Shown here piece by piece: positions 53,201 to 58,707 of a stretch of 64,000 bases of DNA (positions within the stretch are counted from its first letter, which is position 1; each line of letters starts with the position of its first letter). Made by a program: the position numbers and the translations under genes. The notes beneath the pieces were generated by a model. The model was not told where the DNA came from and searched no databases. It saw only the letters and a list, made by a program, of their open reading frames with translations. The stretch comes from Solea solea (Eukaryota > Chordata > Actinopteri > Pleuronectiformes > Soleidae): positions 7,875,649 through 7,939,648 of the forward strand of contig NC_081146.1 of NCBI RefSeq assembly GCF_958295425.1, in the 5' to 3' direction.

Positions 53201-55109
53201 GTCGGCTAGCGACTGCCTGTGCTGCTCAAGTAGCTCCGAAATAGCCTCCATGGTCAAGGCTTGGTCGTCTCTTTTCCCCGACTTGCCGCGATGTGAAGTC
53301 ATTTCGAAGCAGGTGTATGTTAAACAAAATGTATGTAAGGTAATAGCTCAATATAAATTGTACATTTGCAAAATAACGGAGCGAATAAGTGAGAAAAATG
53401 CAGAGTAAACGGGAGCGCTCGCGCGTTGCGTCTACTCCATGCGGCAGCCAACGGGAAGTCTGTGTTTGGTTCTTGAAGCAGTCTTCAGTTAAATGTGATG
53501 GTTCATCATTAGCTCTTGTTTGTTGGCTACATTTCTTCATCAGACAAATTACAAGAGATGCAGTTTTTTTTAGCTGTGCTATTTTCCCACATTCTCCCAA
53601 AACAGTTGCTTTACTGTTAGCATGAATTTAAAGAAGTTAGGGTTAGGCTGAAAGGAAGGTAGTTATGTAGATCACTAAAAATGCAATCTCTATAGCAATC
53701 CTTGAACTTGGCAATATTTCCTCTACAATAATGTGTGTACACATAAAGAAAAGCTATATTTAGAATATGTAAAACCACATTTTGCACAGTCGGATCAAGA
53801 GTCACCAACCTAAAGCTTATTTTTGTTCATCCTTGACTAGACAATATGCACTGGTATCTGATCTTCATGTTTTTTATACCTTTGTACAGATTTCGATCAA
53901 AAGTCTAAATGTCAAACAGTGCATAATGCCCACACATGTATTTCATCTTTAGGAATAAACCAGGACCTGTTGGATGTCAGCAACATGGTGCAGTGGAAGC
54001 CGATGCTCTACGCAGTTGCGTTTCTCCACAGCATAGTTCAAGAGAGGAGAAAGTATGGCTCTCTGGGTTGGAACATCCCCTATGAGTTCAACCAGGCTGA
54101 CTTCAATGCCAGTGTCCAGTTTGTGCAGAACCACCTCGATGATGTTGACATTAAAAAGGTGCAAGAAGTGACTACACTTACTCTTTTTTTTTTTTAAACC
54201 AGCTACCGGTGAGATGCAGCTGAAATAGCGCAGAACCACGGACTCTCACACCCATTATCTCTCATTTCAGGGTGTATCTTGGAACACGGTGCAATACATG
54301 ATCGGAGAGATTCAGTACGGCGGCCGTGTGACTGACGACTTTGACAAGCGCCTCCTCAACACCTTTGCCAAAGTGTGGTTCAATGACAACATGTTTACTC
54401 CTGCCTTCAACTTCTACAGTGGCTACAGTATCCCAAAATGCTCCAGTGTCGACGAGTATCTGACATATGTTAAGGTGAGTCCACCTCGGGAGGACAAGGG
54501 TTGACGGTTCATGCTGTCATCTGGCTACTACAAGTCATACAGCATGGTTTAAGACATTTGCATGATTGTTTATTTGAGCAGGGACAAATAAATGAATAAA
54601 TATGCCAGATTATAACCATTGGCAATTTTACATCTGTAGTCCCTACAGGCAGGTTGATGGAATATAACCAAATCAGAGTATATACACTAACAAGACAACT
54701 ACAGCAATATCACCAAATAAAAAGCAAACAGCAAAAGCTTGCAGACAGACTACTTAAAATATAAAATGTGTGGTGTAGGAAGCCAAAGCAGGGCGTGGGG
54801 ACCATACTGTACGTTACCATACAAAGTGATTTAAGGAGCAAAATGTAAAGTGTGTGACAAAGTGGTTATTGTGTTGTTCACAGAAGAGTTTGAGGTAAAT
54901 TGCACATTGCCCTCATTTTATTGCACTTAGATTTGCAAGTAAATGGACTAATTTAAGTACTAAATTAAGTATCAGAATTCACTGTTTATGTATAAACATA
55001 CACTATTGTGGTTAGAGATGCCTTTAAAACGATCTCCTCTGCTGTCTTGAGACCTTTCTGTGTATTTGTGCAAAGGAAAAATGTCTGTGACATATATATA
55101 TATATATAT

Positions 55110-55151
<42 letters not shown>

Positions 55152-58100
55152 TTTCCAGGACATAGAGGAAAAACATAGGGACAGTATAGAGAGAAAAATA
55201 CTTCATCAACACATTTTACAAGCCAAACAACCCATGTCGGATTCAGTGACCGTGTCTGTGCTTTTGTCAGGGTCTGCCGGCCTATGACACTCCCGAGGTG
55301 TTTGGCCTCCACCCGAATGCAGACATAACTTACCAGAGTAAACTGGCGAAGGACGTCCTGGATACCATCCTCAGTATTCAGCCTAAAGACAGCGCCTCGG
55401 GTGGAGGGGAGACCAGAGAGGCTGTGGTGTCCATGCTGGCTGATGACATGCTGGATAAACTGCCTCCAGATTATGTACCTTTTGAAGTAAGTGTGTGTGT
55501 GTGTGTGAAACTCACCACGTGTGCCATGCAAAATGGGTTCAATGTCACAGTGAGAGGGGAGTGGTTATAAATTTGTGATTGTAAAATCATAAACTGCAAA
55601 AGAATAATAATAGTCCAATGTTAATGAATATAAAGTGACTGTTAAAAATAATAAAACCCACTACTCTTTGAAGCCCCACTGTGTGGACATACAGTATGTT
55701 TACATGAATGGGTCATAAGACATACGTAAATGGACTAACTCTGATTTTTGACAGCTGTTATGGTTTATACAAAATCTTTTTTGTGTAAGATTCACTGGTT
55801 CCCAACATTTCCCCCAACCTGAACCCCTGTCCACACCAAAAGGAATAAAGTGAATAATTACAAATGTTTTTTATATGCAAAAACAAAGAGCAGTGCTGGA
55901 TTGTGTTGCTATTCTCACAGTGTTTATGGATAAAAAGTGTCCTGTGCTTCCAGGAAATCAAAACCAAGGTAATTCTTTGGTACTTTTACATTTCTCAGAT
56001 GTCACAGAGGTGTTGGTAATAAATAGCTTACTAAATTTGAAGGTGGACCAACAAAAAATAGCTTTTAATTTGGGTGATACCAAGTTCTGATTATATTTTC
56101 TAACTTTAATATGAACAATAATATTTAACCTCACAACCTCAGAGCAGGCAAAGTTCCCCATGAAGCCAGGTTTGGAACCATGGCTCTAGAGAACGCACAC
56201 TTTTCTTTGTTTTCCAACACATTTTTTTTGTAATTTCTTCTCTAGTAGCTTCCACATCTTTCGCTCTACACTCATAGCAATAGCTCATTTTGAAGATAGA
56301 TATGTGCTCTTTCACATAGCGAGCTATGTCTCTTAAAAAAGGAGACCTTGTTCCAACAGAAGCATTGAAATGGTTTGTTAAGTTATATGTACTGCAGGAT
56401 GAAAGTATACATGCAATGGCAAGTGATTCTAGGCGTGAACATGTTTCTTTAACAAATCTATGTGTTGAAATTCCATCATCCTATGTGATTTAATGAAACC
56501 AGGTGAGAGAGCGTCTCCTGAAGATGGGTCCATTCCAGCCCATGAATATTTTCCTGCGTCAGGAGATTGATCGGATGCAGAGGGTCATAGTTCTTGTCCG
56601 AAACACCCTCACAGACCTCAAGCTGGCAATCGACGGAACCATCATCATGAGCGAGAACCTGCGGGATGCCCTGGACTGCATGTACGACGCACGCATTCCA
56701 GCACGCTGGAAGAAGGTCAGTCGTCTGGAATTAAAAAGGACAAATTCAGAATCTTCATGCAGGGGACAGTCACCATTTTATCTGTAGATCATGAATAATA
56801 AGTTACTGATGACCATTGCCTTTGTCAAGTTGTTTTTGGGAGCATTATGACTTTTTATTTTTTAGTGTTTCAATGATTGAACAAAAGTCTTGTCTGCTGT
56901 CTTTGTTTTCCAGGCGTCGTGGGCCTCCAGCACCCTGGGATTCTGGTTCACAGAGCTGCTTGAGCGGAACCGGCAGTTCCACGCGTGGATCTTCGAAGGA
57001 CGTCCCAACTGCTTCTGGATGACAGGCTTCTTCAACCCACAGGGCTTCCTGACAGCAATGAAGCAGGTACGCACACACCGCCATGTTACAAACAGGCAGA
57101 GCCGCACACACTTTTCATGCATTAAAACCCTCAAGCTATAAAGATTGGTGGCCTTGGGACTTCATATGTGGTGTAAATCTGAACTTAAGCAAGACCTAGA
57201 TCAGGGATTCTCAAATGCTGGGTCTAGACAATACCATTTACTGAGATATGTTGTGTTCAGGGGCCACACGGTTGGTGTAGTGGTTAGCGCTCTTGCCTTT
57301 GCAGCAAGAAGACCTGGGTTGCATGTTCTCCCCGTGTGTGCGTGGGTTTTCTCCAGGTTCTCCGGTTTCCTCCCACAGTCCAAACTCATGCAATGTGTTT
57401 GTTTAGGTAAATTGGCCACACTAAATTGACTGTGAGAGTGAGAGTGAACGGTTGTTTGTCTCTGTGTGTCCCTGTGTTGGACTGGCTGGATGGATGGATA
57501 TTGTGTTCAGCCGATCGCTCCTGTTCTCCATAGACAGTCAACTACAGGACACTCTCTGCTCAACCAGGGCTTTCCTGCCTGGCACTACTTTCACTCAAAG
57601 GCAAAAATCCTGCTTTTACTTGTGTCTTCACAGAAGACAAATGTATTTAACGAGCATTTAATTAGTTTGCATTTGAAAGTGTGACCTTACGCTATAACAG
57701 AGCAGTGCAAATTCAGAGCAGTGAATCTGGCTTTAATGTACACTTGCCCATTGTTTCACAGTGGTTACGATGCAAAGACTAAAACCTTGACAAGCCAAAC
57801 TTGTCGCTGTTCTTGTAGGAGATCACGAGAGCCAACAAGGGCTGGGCCCTGGACCGCATGGTGCTGTGCAATGAGGTGACCAAGTGGATGAAAGACGACA
57901 TCACCCAACCTCCCACAGAGGGAGTATACATCTATGGCCTTTACCTGGAGGGAGCCGGCTGGGACCGTCGCAGCTGCAAACTCATCGAATCCAAACCCAA
58001 AGTTCTCTTCGAGATGATGCCTGTGATTAGGATGTATGCTGAGAACAATGGTGAGAATTTTTATTGTCTTTGAAAACACAAGCATGTGGTTGACTTGCTG

Positions 58101-58707
58101 CAGAGAGATTACTTTCATCCCTGTGTTTATTATATGAAGCTGTTTCTTTTTTCCTCCTTTATGTTGTGGCTAACAGGCTCAACAAATCAGCTTTCAGTGC
58201 AACTCCCTGAAAACACAATAAGGTGCTGAGAGAGCAAAAGTCTTTTTTTAGTGGTTTACGGAAATCAAACGACATTGACACACACACAGAAACATAGTGG
58301 TGGTCGTGTAATGATTTTTTGCCTGTTATTTTATTCTTGAGAGTTCCTTGGAATTCGTTCAATCTCATTTTTCACACAGTCATTATGGGCTGGTCAACGC
58401 AGATTGAATGAAAGCAGAGCTATGGCAAATGTATTGATCAAATTAAACATGAAGGAGCCTGAATACTGAAGAACAAAAAAAAAGTATATTAGTTTTTTAA
58501 ATAAAACGGTTTTGTAGATCTCAGCAACTAGCAGTCATGCATTTCTATGTTGCAGGTGTGAAGGACCCACGCCTCTACTCCTGTCCAGTCTATAAGAAGC
58601 CCGCCAGAACCGACATGAATTACATTGCGGCTGTAGATCTGAAGACTCTGCGATCTCCCGATCACTGGATCCTCCGGGGCGTGGCTCTCCTCTGTGACAT
58701 CAAGTGA
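8458..58707 (+). CDS. dnah5: Axonemal dynein heavy chain, DNAH5 type, complete (87 coding exons)
   Basis: This is the ATP-driven motor subunit of the outer dynein arm (gamma-type heavy chain) in motile cilia and flagella. Eighty-seven exons, listed in the block entries below, join in one open frame of 13,908 nt, giving 4635 residues. Exon phases agree at every junction, and domains run in canonical order: DHC_N1 tail, DHC_N2 linker, AAA1-4, stalk, AAA5-6, C-terminal domain. The start is fixed by exon 1 ([19 protein letters not shown]), which aligns without gaps to the DNAH5 N-terminus and has an in-frame TGA five codons upstream. The end ...[14 protein letters not shown] is the family C-terminus. 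No frameshift or stop was found, so the gene looks functional. DNAH8 is the closest alternative, but the N-terminus and the middle tail fit DNAH5 better. In fish with two DNAH5-like genes this could be the dnah5l copy. Intron 80 carries an L1 insertion. Confidence 0.9.
9080..9480 (+). mobile_element. 3' remnant of a CR1/L2/Rex-type non-LTR retrotransposon
   Basis: In dnah5 intron 1, the frame at 9088-9333 carries the end of a reverse transcriptase ORF. It reads [13 protein letters not shown] followed by a Phe/Ser-Phe-Ile-Pro-Ser block, a C-terminus common in fish LINEs. It is followed by a short 3' region ending in the typical tail: aatttccctcagggacaata, then aagtttat and two cttgaat units. 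The element is 5'-truncated, as usual for such insertions. The clade is not certain. Confidence 0.65.
13458..16846 (+). CDS. dnah5: dnah5 exons 10-16: tail, DHC_N1 region, residues 404-757
   Basis: Exons: 13458-13580, 13827-14042, 14845-14952, 15145-15230, 15463-15670, 15799-15912, 16640-16846. These carry the middle of the DHC_N1 tail domain, an alpha-helical bundle region that binds intermediate and light chains. Conserved blocks seen are [19 protein letters not shown] in exon 11, [17 protein letters not shown] in exon 12, LGIDEKYQ in exon 14 and [19 protein letters not shown] in exon 15. Exon 12 has a TG repeat against its acceptor, and exon 16 lies about 50 nt after a long TA repeat. A 27-nt candidate microexon lies in intron 11. 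Confidence 0.87.
14185..14211 (+). CDS. dnah5: Candidate 27-nt microexon in dnah5 intron 11
   Basis: Nine codons (ACT to [12 protein letters not shown]) are bounded by a pyrimidine-rich acceptor (tccccctccgtggatgtgcag) and a donor gtaacg. Both ends are phase 0, matching the exon 11-12 junction, so inclusion would add nine residues without changing frame. Mammalian DNAH5 has no such insert here and exon 11 joins exon 12 well without it. It may be a fish-specific cassette exon or chance. Confidence 0.25.
14512..14700. repeat. Dispersed repeat fragment (gtccagtgtgtaac type)
   Basis: The block aagctccagtgtgtaacttc in intron 11 resembles aaggtccagcgtgtaacatt in intron 79 (46610-46630). This is the start of a repeat family widespread in teleost genomes. 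Boundaries are approximate. Confidence 0.45.
14819..14841 (+). repeat. (TG)n at the exon 12 acceptor
   Basis: About eleven TG units run directly into the ttag acceptor of dnah5 exon 12, with no ordinary pyrimidine tract between. UG runs at 3' splice sites are known to affect exon inclusion through UG-binding proteins. Confidence 0.85.
16022..16090 (+). mobile_element. SINE fragment in intron 15
   Basis: The stretch with ctctcacagtccaaagacat, then gaggttaattgaagactcta, matches in order the middle of the fish SINE seen more fully at 57261-57500 and 59800-60005. Only this internal part remains. Confidence 0.6.
16497..16587. repeat. (TA)n microsatellite
   Basis: About 90 nt of TA repeat with a few TG and AC interruptions, ending about 50 nt before the exon 16 acceptor of dnah5. 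It is self-complementary and probably unstable in length. It also creates meaningless Tyr-Ile ORFs. Confidence 0.95.
17529..21265 (+). CDS. dnah5: dnah5 exons 17-26: middle tail, variable region, residues 758-1209
   Basis: Exons: 17529-17609, 18046-18136, 18235-18380, 18770-18944, 19057-19311, 19866-20062, 20147-20213, 20657-20799, 20963-21039, 21141-21265. This is the least conserved part of the protein. Exon 20 ends in an acidic stretch ([11 protein letters not shown]) and exon 21 has a basic cluster RRRKKR at residues 952-957, both typical of the charged linker between tail subdomains in DNAH5. Recognisable anchors are [18 protein letters not shown] (exon 19), [19 protein letters not shown] (exon 21), [17 protein letters not shown] (exon 22) and [12 protein letters not shown] (exon 24). 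Exons 20-24 are chained in phase 1 except for exon 22 to exon 23, which is phase 0, and the exon 24 end. Confidence 0.85.
21410..25987 (+). CDS. dnah5: dnah5 exons 27-38: linker (DHC_N2), residues 1210-1913
   Basis: Exons: 21410-21645, 21756-21974, 22165-22227, 22336-22574, 22693-22840, 22969-23061, 23466-23665, 23784-23937, 24343-24506, 25064-25220, 25386-25598, 25763-25987. They encode the DHC_N2 linker, the lever that swings across the AAA ring in the power stroke. Conserved runs include [19 protein letters not shown], the [14 protein letters not shown] block ([18 protein letters not shown]), [36 protein letters not shown], the [17 protein letters not shown] block, and [18 protein letters not shown]. 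These are among the most conserved parts of any axonemal heavy chain, and none is broken. Confidence 0.92.
24895..24990 (+). repeat. Dispersed repeat, copy 2 (gtcgccccctggtgg type)
   Basis: In dnah5 intron 35. It shares ordered blocks with 9-95, as described there. The family occurs near genes in many fish genomes. Ends are approximate. Confidence 0.5.
26310..26665 (+). repeat. Uncharacterised dispersed repeat, copy A
   Basis: In dnah5 intron 38. It resembles 61950-62310 over about 340 nt in the same orientation. Shared blocks in order are taattttatatc.cata, tttgaactgt, aaatttca.aaattcaa, aa.tcatcagat, and then atataagacactctata-type, attctta.agcctctgt and ttttaa.atagt. Both copies are AT-rich with A-runs. 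I cannot name the family. Confidence 0.65.
26823..30413 (+). CDS. dnah5: dnah5 exons 39-45: AAA1 motor ATPase, residues 1914-2239
   Basis: Exons: 26823-26995, 27186-27256, 27589-27696, 28300-28487, 28874-29068, 29588-29722, 30306-30413. AAA1 is the main ATP-hydrolysing site of dynein. The P-loop GPAGTGKT spans residues 1990-1997, with its second-last glycine codon split by the intron between exons 40 and 41. The Walker B block [11 protein letters not shown] in exon 42 has Asp2042 and Glu2043. The sensor segment [15 protein letters not shown] opens exon 43. All key residues are present, so ATPase activity is expected. Intron 39 is short, and its ends are CA and TG repeats. Confidence 0.93.
27009..27038 (+). 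repeat. (CA)15 at the 5' end of dnah5 intron 39
   Basis: A pure run of 15 CA units beginning 13 nt after the exon 39 donor. It is complementary to the GT run at 27154-27177 near the other end of the same 190-nt intron. Confidence 0.95.
27154..27177 (+). repeat. (GT)12 at the 3' end of dnah5 intron 39
   Basis: Twelve GT units end 8 nt before the acceptor of exon 40. The run replaces most of the pyrimidine tract and can pair with the CA run at 27009-27038 in the pre-mRNA. Confidence 0.95.
28755..28778. repeat. (CA)n microsatellite in intron 42
   Basis: About twelve CA units, nearly 100 nt before the exon 43 acceptor of dnah5. Confidence 0.9.
30810..33546 (+). CDS. dnah5: dnah5 exons 46-51: AAA2, residues 2240-2595
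   Basis: Exons: 30810-30963, 31369-31515, 31832-32073, 32802-32978, 33059-33263, 33404-33546. AAA2 is a nucleotide-binding module of the ring, usually regulatory rather than catalytic. The P-loop GPSGSGKT lies at residues 2272-2279 in exon 46. The following [15 protein letters not shown] and [14 protein letters not shown] (exon 47) and the Walker B region [19 protein letters not shown] (exon 48) are family hallmarks. Exon 50 is more divergent from mammalian DNAH5 than its neighbours, as usual for this loop. Intron 48 is repeat-rich. Confidence 0.92.
31567..31625 (+). mobile_element. Possible SINE-head fragment in intron 47
   Basis: The stretch gggcagcccatggccaagtg, followed by gacaggcaag, resembles the tRNA-like head of fish SINEs of the form gggcagc..tggcc.agtgg. 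Only about 60 nt are similar and no tail or duplication is seen, so this is tentative. Confidence 0.3.
32077..32285. repeat. (TA)n clusters in intron 48
   Basis: Two TA-rich runs, 32077-32120 right after the exon 48 donor and 32232-32285, both self-complementary. They are likely variable in length. Confidence 0.9.
32479..32604. repeat. Minisatellite, 63-bp unit, two clear copies
   Basis: The unit beginning gata.tattacctccttttt and ending ctgcactgt.atattaa is present twice in tandem (32479-32541 and 32542-32604) with few differences. A more degenerate partial copy lies upstream from about 32400. Confidence 0.75.
33812..35676 (+). CDS. dnah5: dnah5 exons 52-57: AAA3, residues 2596-2951
   Basis: Exons: 33812-33946, 34181-34303, 34492-34705, 34800-35023, 35208-35406, 35504-35676. 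AAA3 binds nucleotide and gates the motor. The P-loop GEQGTAKT is at residues 2601-2608, Walker B FIDD is at about 2666-2669 followed by INMP, and the sensor-type [17 protein letters not shown] block follows in exon 54. [19 protein letters not shown] in exon 55 is a typical dynein segment. Exon 57 begins with a variable acidic stretch (EEPEDSDFD). Confidence 0.92.
35952..37744 (+). CDS. dnah5: dnah5 exons 58-62: AAA4, residues 2952-3213
   Basis: Exons: 35952-36082, 36593-36746, 36874-37141, 37272-37395, 37637-37744. AAA4 carries the P-loop GVGGSGKQ at residues 2967-2974. Gln at the last position instead of Thr or Ser is the usual form in axonemal heavy chains and is not damage. The Walker B-like [16 protein letters not shown] is in exon 59, and the [19 protein letters not shown] and [12 protein letters not shown] blocks are in exon 60. 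Exon 60 uses an AAG acceptor. Exon 62 leads into the stalk. Confidence 0.92.
36439..36520. repeat. (CCAT)/(CTAT)-type tetranucleotide repeat
   Basis: Four perfect ccat units followed by degenerate ctgt, ctat and acat units in dnah5 intron 58. Confidence 0.85.
38102..41503 (+). CDS. dnah5: dnah5 exons 63-68: stalk and microtubule-binding tip, residues 3213-3530
   Basis: Exons: 38102-38216, 38445-38621, 39447-39650, 40350-40529, 40620-40757, 41368-41503. Two long heptad-rich helices form the stalk coiled coil. CC1 is in exons 62-64 (runs of Lys, Glu and Ala such as [20 protein letters not shown]) and CC2 in exons 67-68 ([18 protein letters not shown]). The compact microtubule-binding domain lies between them in exons 65-66, with [19 protein letters not shown] at its start and [12 protein letters not shown] further on. 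Exon 66 follows a CT-rich acceptor tract (40321-40340). Stalk length matches the family. Confidence 0.92.
38260..38279. repeat. (TG)n microsatellite in intron 63
   Basis: About ten TG units, roughly 45 nt after the exon 63 donor of dnah5. Confidence 0.9.
38622..39446 (+). other. dnah5: dnah5 intron 64, no feature seen
   Basis: An 825-nt AT-rich intron between the stalk exon 64 and the microtubule-binding exon 65. It ends in a CT-rich acceptor tract. No exon or known repeat is recognised. Confidence 0.6.
39651..40349 (+). other. dnah5: dnah5 intron 65, no feature seen
   Basis: A 699-nt intron that splits the microtubule-binding domain. It ends with a strong (CT)n acceptor tract at about 40320-40340. 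Nothing else is recognised. Confidence 0.6.
41826..44161 (+). CDS. dnah5: dnah5 exons 69-74: AAA5, residues 3530-3830
   Basis: Exons: 41826-42007, 42113-42247, 42849-43004, 43404-43586, 43819-43923, 44023-44161. AAA5 is a structural module of the ring without a working P-loop. Clear blocks are [13 protein letters not shown] (exon 69), [20 protein letters not shown] (exon 70), [20 protein letters not shown] (exon 71) and [19 protein letters not shown] (exon 72). The donor after exon 73 is GC (cag followed by gcaagg). The frame across it is exact with the gttcactgg-type start of exon 74, so this is a genuine GC-AG intron. Confidence 0.92.
44326..47128 (+). CDS. dnah5: dnah5 exons 75-80: AAA6, residues 3830-4178
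   Basis: Exons: 44326-44440, 45216-45406, 45616-45737, 45990-46139, 46305-46550, 46909-47128. The module starts with [19 protein letters not shown] and includes [23 protein letters not shown]-like [36 protein letters not shown] and [19 protein letters not shown]. Intron 79 contains a dispersed fish repeat, and intron 80, the longest of the gene at 6824 nt, contains the L1 insertion. Removing the L1 and one target copy would leave about 1 kb, a normal size for this gene. Confidence 0.92.
46606..46800 (+). repeat. Dispersed fish repeat in intron 79
   Basis: It starts aaggtccagcgtgtaacatt and continues with ttattggcaaaaatgtcaca and tagccttagaataagccttt, blocks that occur together in a common teleost repeat. 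Related starts lie at about 14512, and a related end (tactgtgcctttaa) is near 60155-60172. Confidence 0.55.
47663..47676. repeat. L1 target-site duplication, left copy
   Basis: tgtgtttggttctt, identical to 53461-53474. The following T-run is the element's poly(A) tail seen from the plus strand. Confidence 0.92.
48079..51867 (-). CDS. L1 ORF2 protein: endonuclease and reverse transcriptase
   Basis: This 1262-residue protein does target-primed reverse transcription. Residues 1-240 form an APE-type endonuclease, with Asn11 in SWNVKG, Glu40 in LQETHI, Asp142 and Asn144 in [10 protein letters not shown], and Asp229-His230 in ISDHAPV. Reverse transcriptase motifs follow: [14 protein letters not shown] (about 468-481), [17 protein letters not shown] (about 529-545), [22 protein letters not shown] (597-608), [16 protein letters not shown] (654-669), and the active site ALYADD with YADD at 698-701. 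Near the C-terminus a Cys-Cys-His-Cys motif ([19 protein letters not shown], about 1128-1147) is typical of L1. There is no stop or frameshift, so the protein may be active. Confidence 0.95.
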   Translation of the reverse strand: MDRSLKFVSWNVKGLNHPVKRRRVFSHIKQFKPAFIFLQETHIRGSDNSRLMSRWAGQHFHSSFQAKARGVSILVDQSIPFVHHNVVSDTNGRFIIVSGKLYNTMMVLANVYAPNADDVGFFERFFNSLPDLSSYSLILGGDFNCWLDPVLDRSSPNPVSIGGSALFIQSFLSNFGVSDVWRSLHPNKREYSFFSHVHHTFTRIDYFFIDNALIPLARSCTYQGIVISDHAPVVLALALPDLPQVKKHWRFNSTLLSDNDFVNSMKEHISFFFQTNTSPDISSLVVWDAFKAYLRGQIISYTANMKKKAHRERLKLADQIKDLDNQYAQVKDPNLYKTRVELQTKFDLASTYLVERQLSRSKSLFYIHGEKSAKLLANQLRGLKAKGHITNIKMEDGKATSDHVEINKTFRSYYSQLYTSDFLNNAVLMDNFLNRLNVPTLSPNSKMRLDEPITTEEIDAAISSLQSGKSPGPDGFPTEFFKTFSSLLSSQLSIVLSDSFKRSKLPASFCEACITLIAKKGKDPTECSSYRPISLLNVDVKILAKVLARRLENILPSVISEDQTGFVKHRYSYFNIRRLFDILYLPSGDTPECVLSLDAEKAFDRIEWVYLFETLRKFGFGPNFITWIKLLYSNPTASVLTNSQLSQPFNLYRGTRQGCPLSPLLFDLAIEPLAIAIRSCENISGIWRNGVEHKVALYADDLLSFISRPDISLPAMLSLLNDFSQFSGYKLNLNKSELFPVSEGTPASDYSNLPFRIVENKFTYLGITVTKKHKCLFKENFLTLLNHTRRCLTQWSPLSMSLVGRINSIKMNILPKFLYAFQSVPIFIPKSFFDTLDSVISSYIWKGKRPRLNKVHLYRPKGEGGMALPNFRFYYWAANIRCLTFWSYFYNRSECPSWVAMELGSAKSCSVPALIGSRLPLPPNKPIDNPVVWHTLRVWAQFRRHFGSFDFCLSSPISANHFFQPSLLDTTFQEWRRLGIERFRDLFIDNNFVSFEQLTEKFNLPKSHFFRYLQIRHFLRCQIPSFPQAPDVNIADALLNLQPSRRGLISIVYNKLLGIRRAPLDNIKIAWELDLGLSLSEEMWDTILKLINSTSLCARHCLLQFKVVHRTHISKAKLSRFRPDVDPWCDKCKRAEASLIHMFWTCPSLEKYWKEVFQTLSLIVNLNIEPNPLVGLFGTVGEVDVRLTPAKRRALSFASLLARRAILLRWKDAVPPTHAQWLRDVMSCLNLEKIHYSICNSKEKFQKVWGPFLEYFHNFKTA
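51868..52504 (-). other. Spacer between L1 ORF1 and ORF2
   Basis: A 637-nt stretch with a small minus-strand ORF (52075-51860) rich in Leu, Trp and Ser that overlaps the start of ORF2 by a few bases. Multiple stops separate ORF1 from ORF2, so ORF2 needs internal initiation or re-initiation. The function of the small ORF is unknown, and it may be chance. Confidence 0.6.
52505..53302 (-). CDS. L1 ORF1 protein: coiled coil and RRM nucleic-acid chaperone
   Basis: A protein of 265 residues. Residues about 35-100 have heptad spacing ([19 protein letters not shown]) and should trimerise. An RRM-like domain follows, starting at [15 protein letters not shown], the usual L1 ORF1 junction. The basic C-terminal part holds [19 protein letters not shown] and [20 protein letters not shown]. 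It coats the element RNA in the ribonucleoprotein. The ORF is intact. Size and order fit L1 ORF1p of fish. The start codon used is the first ATG after the leader, with [13 protein letters not shown] as N-terminus. Confidence 0.92.
   Translation of the reverse strand: MTSHRGKSGKRDDQALTMEAISELLEQHRQSLADDFKTSFNQLENKFDEVRSTVDEHGQRLSSLELAADDLSQRVGELESVCANLQESNSKLTAKVIDLEGRSRRQNIRILGLAESIEGGKPTAFFSDLLCEVFGKETLPSQPEIDRAHRSLAAKPAPGQRPRPVILRLHRYQIKDLLVREARRRGKLEYRGQQIRVVEDYSPDVQSQRAEYRAVMADLYNRGLKPSLLYPARLRITLPSGDKKWLRSTDEARKYIDGLPPSVPP
53461..53474. repeat. L1 target-site duplication, right copy
   Basis: tgtgtttggttctt, bordering the 5' end of the element. In element sense the target begins with AAGAAC after TTC, a weak match to the L1 endonuclease preference TT/AAAA. 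Confidence 0.92.
53953..58707 (+). CDS. dnah5: dnah5 exons 81-87: C-terminal domain, residues 4178-4635
   Basis: Exons: 53953-54158, 54271-54474, 55271-55486, 56503-56715, 56914-57066, 57819-58050, 58556-58707. The C-terminal domain caps the AAA ring and affects processivity. Blocks seen are [105 protein letters not shown] and [17 protein letters not shown]. The stop TGA is at 58705-58707. This part sits downstream of the L1 insertion, so its inclusion in mRNA depends on correct removal of intron 80. Confidence 0.93.
55092..55149. repeat. (TA)n microsatellite
   Basis: A TA run with one TG-T interruption in dnah5 intron 82, about 120 nt before the exon 83 acceptor. Confidence 0.95.
57261..57500 (+). 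mobile_element. tRNA-derived fish SINE with target duplication, in intron 85
   Basis: The head, ggttggtgtagtggttagcg followed by ctcttgcctttgcagcaaga and cctgggtt, resembles a tRNA with an A-box-like part. The body holds gcatgttctccccgtgtgtg, ctccggtttcctcccacagt, taaattggccacactaaatt and ggttgtttgtctctgtgtgt. The tail is a (GGAT)n run. The 10-bp flank ttgtgttcag is duplicated at 57251-57260 and 57501-57510. Compared with the copy at 59800-60005, about 35 nt after the B-box position are missing. It is an internally deleted but clear SINE insertion in the plus orientation. Confidence 0.8.

Larger units (their letters stand above)
47677..53460 (-). mobile_element. Full-length L1-clade LINE, antisense in dnah5 intron 80
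   Basis: A 5784-bp non-LTR retrotransposon on the minus strand. In its sense order it has a short 5' leader (53303-53460), ORF1 (53302-52505), a 637-nt spacer, ORF2 (51867-48079), a 3'UTR of about 400 nt with a polyadenylation signal (AATAAA, minus 47695-47700), and a tail of about 8 A. It is flanked by a perfect 14-bp duplication, tgtgtttggttctt, at 47663-47676 and 53461-53474. Both ORFs are open and all catalytic motifs are present. Together these indicate a recent, untruncated insertion. The two-ORF layout, coiled-coil/RRM ORF1 and C-terminal CCHC of ORF2 place it in the L1/Tx1 group; the sub-clade is undetermined. The antisense orientation makes interference with host splicing less likely. 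Confidence 0.93.

Noticed and set aside
57261..57340. Possible tRNA gene
   Set aside because: The head looks tRNA-like, but it does not form a complete cloverleaf, lacks a proper B-box and is followed by a SINE body and tail with target duplication.
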